A DNA stretch of 64,000 nt, from the NCBI GenBank assembly GCA_025766275.1, contig JAFKAC010000118.1, positions 1 through 64,000 of the forward strand. Reading direction: 5' to 3'. Position numbers and translations under genes: made by a program. The stretch is from Lactarius indigo (Eukaryota; Basidiomycota; Agaricomycetes; Russulales; Russulaceae). Positions 58,301-64,000 of this stretch are shown piece by piece. The notes under the pieces are model-generated. The model saw only the letters and a list, made by a program, of their open reading frames with translations. It made no database searches and was not told the origin of the DNA. Positions within the stretch are counted from its first letter, which is position 1; every line of letters starts with the position of its first letter.

Positions 58301-58555
58301 CCAAATATCTAGGGCGTACGCACCTGTTAAATGGGGATGCTCTATCCTCTGGCCAACTGGTGCTCTGCCTGTGTCACAGGCACTGGCATGGTCTGCCAGT
58401 GAGCCATCTTCATCCACTTGTATAGGATGCCCATTGGAGTCGACATGCATTGCATTGACATGGCATTTACGCCCACGACGATTCCTGAACCTTGATTTAC
58501 AACTACGGTAGGTACACGGGAGCTCTTGCGGTGGGAACCTGTGCCTGGGCAGCAT
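55358..58555 (-). CDS. Plavaka-type transposase
   Basis: From the right: a C2H2-like finger (CTYRSCKSRFRNRRGRKCHV) after a likely ATG near 58555; FLPPGGLPQAWERAL and a region FELADLIYHHAELSAPNID; IPWECLVTRL and WYRNPDAIVSAML; SDKTTVSVATGYVEYHPVYL; IADYPEQVML..GWCPKC; FPRANIYQMISPDLLHQVI and KGTFKDNLVEWV; FKQWTGDDSKALMKVYLPAI; FGAPGGLCSSITESRHI; and a C-terminus ending YVNKYIDHHTHEIAF. This matches the Plavaka transposases common in Agaricomycetes. Several frame changes coincide with plausible short introns, and I saw no certain inactivating lesion. An acidic run (EEDDGEEDDDDDDS) is encoded near 56090. The terminal inverted repeats were not located. Confidence 0.85.
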
Positions 58556-59672
58556 GGGGAGTAGTAGTAATTTACGTGAAGTATGAGGAGGAGGAACTTG
58601 AAGGTGACCTGATATCAATGCGCTCGACAGAAGATGTGGAGATGGCTTTGGTGATAAAACGAAAGTTGTTCTGCAGTAAGGCTAGTGCTGGAAGCTGGCC
58701 CAAAACAGACATCGGTAGCTGGTCCAGGACTGAGCCGTTAAAGCAGCCTGCTGGTGGTAGGATGTTGTGAACACATGACTCATCTGTTAACCTGTGACTT
58801 GCAGATATTATTAAGATGACATGAAAGCCTGTATAATACAGGTATTCCAAGATTGTTTCCCTTCTCATGTCTTATAGTAATATTGTATCACACCCACTGT
58901 GGGAAGGAAAAGGATAGCGTCAGAGAAAGATGTGCTACCCCTATATGATAGACATGATGTGCTATTTACAGACAAACTTTTGGTCAGAGTTTCATATTAA
59001 CTTGGACTCAGCCAGTTGATACCAACTCCTTTTTAACACTCCCCTTTGGTGAGGTTAATGGGCAATGCTGGGGTAGTATGCAGTCACGTGCCAGTGACTG
59101 CAAGAGTGATAAGTCAATGGGGATTGAATACAAGCACAGTTTTTGCATTTAGGCAGACAGAAGGGGTACAAGTCAAGATACGATTCATTACATTTCTTGG
59201 GCCCATTCAGGGCTTGTTTTATACATATAAGTACAATAATATCAAATGCTTTTTCAAAAATGAGTTGGCATATGAGTAAGAACACTTGGGGAGTCATATA
59301 TTAGCTTGGGCAGATGCATGGGCCATTGGGCATGATACTGAATCATGAGTCATGTCGCACTTGCTTCCCATTTGAGGCTGCAAACCATCCTTCAGACAGG
59401 AGGGGAAAGGCGCGGCAACCTTCAAGAGTATGAAGTCATAGAAGAAGTACATACACATCATAGCTGCTTGAAGCAGCTTTCCAAATCTGCAAAATGTATT
59501 GTAGTGAAGCTGGTAGAACACATGAGAATATGCGAAGACCAGAAACATACAAGCCCCTATAGGGTGGGTTCAAAAATTTAGGCAGGCCAGAACAGAAAAT
59601 GCCCAAGGCCAAGCATGATACACGCGAACACTACCACTGCTTGGTCCTCTGGCGGAACGAATCTGCCACCCT
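58556..59672. other. No supported gene; AT-rich flank
   Basis: Minus-strand frames at 59055-59297 and 59294-59548 are hydrophobic and unconvincing. The left LTR of the Copia fragment could lie here, but I could not identify one. Confidence 0.4.
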
Positions 59673-60528
59673 TCACATTGGTTTCAATCCCATCTCTTCT
59701 ATATGTCTTTTATGCTTTGGTCTTGGCAATGCTTTTGTGAGGATGTTGGCTGTTTGGTCTGGGTCTCGACAATCTCCTAGTTCCACCACACCTTTTGCCA
59801 CCAATTCTTGGATTAAATGCCATCATGTGGCAAGATGTTTCAATCTCTTGTGGAACTTTGGATTTTTTGCCATCACTGTTGCACTCATGTTATCCTCTTG
59901 GATTAGTGTGGGATATTTTTGACCATAGCCTAGCTCCTCATATAGGTTTCTCAGCCATGAAGCTTCTTGGCTTGCCTCAGATAAGGCAATGTATTCTGCC
60001 TCAGTTGAGGATATAGAGCTGTTATTGACTGTTTCTTTAACATCCAGATGATTGTTCCTCCACCCATTAAGAAGACATATCCCATAACCGATTTGTAATC
60101 ATCAGTATTGGCATACACTGTGTTGGAAAACCCATGGAATAGATCGGAGTTTTTTGTCTCAAATTTCTTCCTTGAGTAAGTAATTCCATACATCTTTGTG
60201 CCTGCAAGGTATCTTAATATTCTTTTTAGGGCTCTGGTATGTTCCAAACTTGGATTGGCTGTATATGAGGCCAGTCTGTTAATGGCATATGCTATATCTG
60301 GTCTGGTTGCATTTTCCAGAAACTGGAGTTTGCCAAGCAACCTTGTGTAGGAGTTGCTCCTGCTCCCCTTGTTCCCATCCAGATTAGGTAAAAGTGGTGT
60401 ATTGGAGTTGAGTGGAGTTGCCATGGGATTTGCACACACTGCATGCCCTCTTTCTTGAGGATGGCTTCAATGTATTTTTGCTGCATTATCTTGATCGTTG
60501 TATCATCTCATGTTATTTCTATCCCAAT

Positions 60529-61597
60529 TGTAACGCCGTCACGATGTCAGCTCGACTTGAGCTTCGATAAGGCGACCGTGTGACTTAGCTAATCACGCCC
60601 TGGGGCGTATGGCACGAAGGCAATCTTCTAGATGTTCGAAGTGATGAACAGCACAAGAAGAACCTATACTCACAGAGGGCAAAAGGTCTGTGGTGAGATA
60701 TAAGATGCAACTGGCAAGCAGCAGAGGGTGAGTCTTGTAGTGAAGCAGAGAGGATGTCTGGCACACAACAGAGTGAGAACTGATGATAGTATTACAAGAG
60801 AGGAACTTTACCTGGCACACAACAGAGTGAGAACTGATGTGGACCAGGGCGTACAGAGTACTCTACTTATACTATACAGAGGTGTGACACTAGTACAAGG
60901 ACAGTAACATAGAGTCACGGAATACAAGGAGCGTTGTTCTACATACAGGACAAAAGGAATGTACTAAAGGAGAACAAGACGACCAGAACAAAGAAAGTCT
61001 AGACAAGTATGATATCATAGTGACATCATGATAAAGATAACGCTGTAAAAGGAACAAAGGGAGGAGTACAATGAAGTGTCCAGAGTGTTCTACATGATGT
61101 CATTGTACATGATGTCATAGATAAGCTAAGAAGTCCGAGATTGTACAGATCATATAATCTAATCTACAGGTCCAATATATCTTATCTAAAGCAGTCCATA
61201 TCTGCAAGTCCTTTAGAGCCGCTAAGTGCGCGCGGGCCACTTTATCAACACGAAGACACTAGTATAACTTGTGAGGCCCTATCCGAGTAGGGGTAAGATC
61301 CAAAATGCGAAGACAAGAAAGTGACGATTGAAGAAGACCAAGATGGCGTATCTTGGTCTTCCGCAGCTATCTTAAATACAGATGGAGCAGGCTTTCAAGC
61401 GCTGCTATGAGTCACGGTAATGTAGCGTCCAACGTATCGCGTAAGTAGCGCAATCCTAGTACTACTACTACCTGTACTAGGATCGAGTCATCCTTCAGCT
61501 CCTAACTCCTATCGTAAACCCCGAGTCCGTGACTAATCTACCTTACAGCCATAGCCACAACCGGTACAGTAAGGGTCCAGTGCATGCAACCGTAACA
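60529..61597 (-). mobile_element. Solo LTR, family B (copy B3), split by LTR-A5
   Basis: On the plus strand TGTAACGCC to ACCGTAACA; TSD CCAAT (60524-60528) against TCAAT (61598-61602), one C/T change apart. The conserved hairpin is at 61333-61361. It sits in a Copia RT and is itself interrupted by LTR-A5. Confidence 0.9.
60642..61250 (-). mobile_element. Solo LTR, family A (copy A5), inside LTR-B3
   Basis: 609 bp, TSD CGAAG (60637-60641 and 61251-61255). Third level of a nest Copia > LTR-B > LTR-A. Confidence 0.93.
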
Positions 61598-61950
61598 TCA
61601 ATGATCTTGGTTGGGTCTCCCATGTCTGTAACTTCCCACTCTGAATGTAAGTTAGCTTTTGTATGCTCCATAGCTTCCATTGACATTGCAAATAGCATAA
61701 GGTCATCAACCCATACAGTTATTATCTCCAGGTCAGCTCCCCTTCTGATGTATGCACATGGATCAGCCTTCAGAGAGGTGAATCTGTGCTTATTTAATTT
61801 ATCATTGAGTTCTTTGTTCTACTCATGCCTGGACTGTTCAAGTCCATATAGGGTTTTTATGAGCAGACATACTCAATCTGTGCCATCTTTGTAGCCTTCA
61901 GGTTGCTGCATATAGACCTTCTCTTTGAGGACTCCATTTAGGTAAGCCCC

Positions 61951-62119
61951 ACTGATTCTCCAAGTCTGGGTACCCCTTCCATTTGATGAGGTATTGAAGC
62001 TTCTTTCAACAGCCGAAATGCCGAGAGTTGAGAATGGCCTCGACTTCATACTCCTTCTCTCCTTCTACTAGATCTGATGGCGGTTGAGGGAAATTTTCAC
62101 CATGAAAAGCTGTACTTTT
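61951..62119 (-). pseudogene. Gypsy chromodomain fragment
   Basis: Minus strand reads FHGENFPQPPSDLVEGEKEY, EVEAILNSRHFG, a TGA, then KKLQYLIKWKGYPDLENQW. This is a chromovirus C-terminal chromodomain of a different sequence from the Gypsy at 18647-32647. It is cut on one side by LTR-A6 and joined on the other, without a gap, to the Copia RT. Confidence 0.85.
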
Positions 62120-62733
62120 TGATGAACAGCATAGACAGAACCAGTACTCACAGAGGCAAAGAGTCTGTGGTGAGATACTAGTGGCAAGCTGGTTAGCAGC
62201 AGAGGGGAATGTCAAGCAGTGAAGCAGAAGGTGTCTGGCACACAAACAGTGAGAACTGATGTTATACATTGGAGGGAAGGGAGCTTACCTGGCACACAAA
62301 CAGTGAGAACTGATGTGGACCAGGAGCATACATGCTACTCTACTTATACACTTTCTGGGAGTGACACTATACAAGGGATGTAACACAAGTCACGTACTAC
62401 AAGACAGTTATTGTTCTACAAACGGACAAAGGAATGGACGTTCTGAGAACAAGGACAGAAAGAACAAGGAGAGTCTAGAAGTAAGTGATATCATAATGAC
62501 ATCATAATAAGGATAGAACAAAAGGAGAACAAAGAAAGATACAAGAACGCATAGTACAATGAGAGGTCTGGATATGTCCATATGATGTCACTGTACATGA
62601 TGTCATAGATAAAGTAGTCCGAGATTGTCCAGATCAGATCTAATCTAAAGCGGTCCTAATTAATCTACAGCAGTCCGTATCTGTAAGTCCGGTCCGTAAG
62701 AGCCGCTAAGTGCGCAAGGGTCACTTATCAACA
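62120..62733 (-). repeat. 3' LTR of a family-A Copia element (copy A6)
   Basis: 614 bp, TGATGAACAG to TTATCAACA. On its right the minus-strand polypurine tract CACGGGGAGA touches the LTR, and the pol frame ends 20 bp further on. It fixes the orientation of all family-A LTRs. The matching 5' LTR and TSD lie beyond the window. Confidence 0.93.
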
Positions 62734-62752
62734 TCTCCCCGTGATCTACAAT

Positions 62753-64000
62753 CTAAGTACACACAAGTCCCATGTCATCGTTGTGCTTCTGCAGCAGGAC
62801 ACGCGGTAGTGACTTTGTAAAGCCGTCCGCAACCATATCTACAGTAGGAGTTCTAATGAGGGTGATGGTCCCCTTTTCGATGTACTCCCGAATGACATGA
62901 TGCCGTATGGCAATGTGCTTAGACCGTCTCCCAGTGACAGGGTTCAAAGTCAAGTCAATGGCACCCTTATTGTCACCATGAAGTGGGATGGGGTCGTCGA
63001 CCTCGTACCCGAGTTCCGTGAGGAAGCTCTGATACCACGCAGCCTGGTTAGCCGCGTCGGTCATGGCCATGTATTCCGCTTCCGTTGTGTTTTGGGCAAC
63101 AGTCTTTTGCTTGCGCGAAGACCAGCTTATTGCACCGTTAGCTAGTAGGAACACATAACCAGAGGTGGAGTGGCGGTCGTCAGTCTGATCAGCCAGACTG
63201 GAATCAGTGTAGCCGTGGAGGCCATCGCCATTGGCGCCATCATAGACAATACGCATATCCATAGTTCCCACTAGGTAGGATAGGACATACTGCGCAAGTC
63301 GCAGATGTTGTGGTGAAGGGTTCGCTGCGTACTGCGCCAGACGTGACACAGCGAAGGAGATATCTGGCCTAGTGCCAATCTGCACATAAAGCAGACTCCC
63401 AATAAGAGATTGGTAGTGAGAGATATCTGAGGCAGTTGCCTGCGACGTATATTTAACCAGGTGCTCGTCAGCACCAGCGGGCAAGGGTGTGTTGTGTGGT
63501 GTGGCATCAGACATGCCAAAGCGTTCAAGGACATCCTTGATGTAGCCAGACTGATCTATTTCGATGTGTCTAAGGGAGCGGTCGCGCACAATGCGCATAC
63601 CAAGATAAGACTCTATCTCCCCGAGATCTGTCATCTCATAGCGTTCAGACAAATCTGACTTCAAACGCTTGATACCACTCAGCGAGGGACCCAGTATAGT
63701 GATGTCGTCAACGTAGACAATAACGAAGAGTGGATCATACCCCTCCCGTTGAGGCATCACATATATGCCAGCATCAGCAAACGTCCGCTTAAAGCCGAGT
63801 GCAGTGAGCACTCCATGGAATTGCAAGTTCCATGCGCGGGAGGCCTGTTTGAGACCATAGATCGCCTTAACTAGGCGACACACCTTCGTCTCAGAGCCAG
63901 TGACAGTGAAACCTTGTGGCTGCTCCATGTATATCTCCTCGTCAAGCACGCCATTGAGAAAAGCAGACTTAACATCCATTTGATGGATGTGCCAGTCCTC
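62753..64000 (-). CDS. Copia pol (RT and RNase H), family A element, 5' part outside window
   Basis: One open frame from the right edge to a stop at 62753, about 415 codons with no lesion. RT: DVKSAFLNGVLDEEIYMEQP, AIYGLKQASRAW, catalytic YVDDITIL, DLGEIESYLGMRIV. Connection: SLLYVQIGTRPDISFAVSRL. RNase H: GYTDSSLADQTDDRHSTSGY, NTTEAEYMAMTDAA, LHGDNKGAIDL, SKHIAIRHHVIREY, then DMVADGFTKSLPR. These are the standard Copia motifs in the standard order. Being intact, and belonging to the family that interrupts all others here, it may be the active source family. Confidence 0.95.
   Translation of the reverse strand, partial: EDWHIHQMDVKSAFLNGVLDEEIYMEQPQGFTVTGSETKVCRLVKAIYGLKQASRAWNLQFHGVLTALGFKRTFADAGIYVMPQREGYDPLFVIVYVDDITILGPSLSGIKRLKSDLSERYEMTDLGEIESYLGMRIVRDRSLRHIEIDQSGYIKDVLERFGMSDATPHNTPLPAGADEHLVKYTSQATASDISHYQSLIGSLLYVQIGTRPDISFAVSRLAQYAANPSPQHLRLAQYVLSYLVGTMDMRIVYDGANGDGLHGYTDSSLADQTDDRHSTSGYVFLLANGAISWSSRKQKTVAQNTTEAEYMAMTDAANQAAWYQSFLTELGYEVDDPIPLHGDNKGAIDLTLNPVTGRRSKHIAIRHHVIREYIEKGTITLIRTPTVDMVADGFTKSLPRVLLQKHNDDMGLVCT

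Larger units (their letters stand above)
59673..61950 (-). pseudogene. Copia RT-RNase H fragment, split by LTR-B3
   Basis: From the right (61950): SGAYLNGVLKEKVYMQQPEG, a TGA, LLIKTLYGLEQS, a TAG, DPCAYIRRGADLE, VWVDDLMLF, then LTR-B3 (60529-61597), then YIEAILKKEGM, YTRLLGKLQFLENATRPDIA, the RNase H part YANTDDYKSVMGYVFLMGGG, EDNMSATVMAKNPK, and LKPM followed by a stop at 59673-59675. The stop codons stand where Copia normally has Trp (TGG to TGA/TAG) or similar. The upstream gag, protease and integrase parts are missing, because the frame joins a chromodomain scrap at 61950. Confidence 0.85.

Overview
This window looks like a repeat-rich, decaying chromosome segment of a basidiomycete (Agaricomycetes-type) fungus. 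The evidence is genes with many 47-65 nt GT..AG introns, a Plavaka-type transposase, a DUF6698-like gene, Copia elements, a chromodomain Ty3/Gypsy element, a pogo transposase, and heavy loss of CpG to TpG/CpA. All of this was read by eye; no database search was run.

Layout. (1) 1-2413: the 3' part of an unrecognised multi-exon gene, carrying a solo LTR in its first visible intron and a lost splice donor. (2) 2414-10026: solo LTRs (one nested pair), a minisatellite and a 2.4 kb element with long inverted repeats. (3) 10027-32647: a deep nest. A truncated copy of a cyclin-carrying LTR element has a nearly intact 7 kb Copia element inside its LTR. Next to it is a chromodomain Gypsy element on the minus strand, split by a complete 7.4 kb copy of the cyclin-carrying element and by further solo LTRs. 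(4) 32648-37136: a pogo-like transposase pseudogene split by a solo LTR that itself holds another solo LTR. (5) 37137-59670: an island free of recognisable LTR insertions. It holds an 11-exon gene of about 1,054 codons with a possible ParB-like domain and a striking palindrome array in one intron, an unknown ORF, a run of gene fragments (two Hsp70 pieces, a cytochrome P450, a carboxylate-type MFS transporter), an apparently intact DUF6698-like gene and a Plavaka transposase. (6) 59673-64000: a dead Copia pol holding an LTR that holds an LTR, a chromodomain scrap, and the 3' part of an intact Copia element running off the right edge.

I name the LTR families A to H. Fifteen insertions are delimited by eye, and nearly all have a 5-bp target-site duplication (TSD), so the order of events can be read. 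LTR family A interrupts other elements or a gene five times and is never interrupted itself; it is the youngest family here.

The most unusual system is element C, an LTR retrotransposon with no reverse transcriptase or integrase. Its single long frame (about 1,490 codons once the inserted LTR is removed) ends in a cyclin domain lying just before the polypurine tract. Two copies are present, and both are interrupted by TGA codons that look like decayed CGA. Other signals worth following are the paired repeats inside LTR-A that co-vary from copy to copy, the 12-hairpin array in an intron, and a short terminal stem-loop motif shared by LTR families C, E and G.
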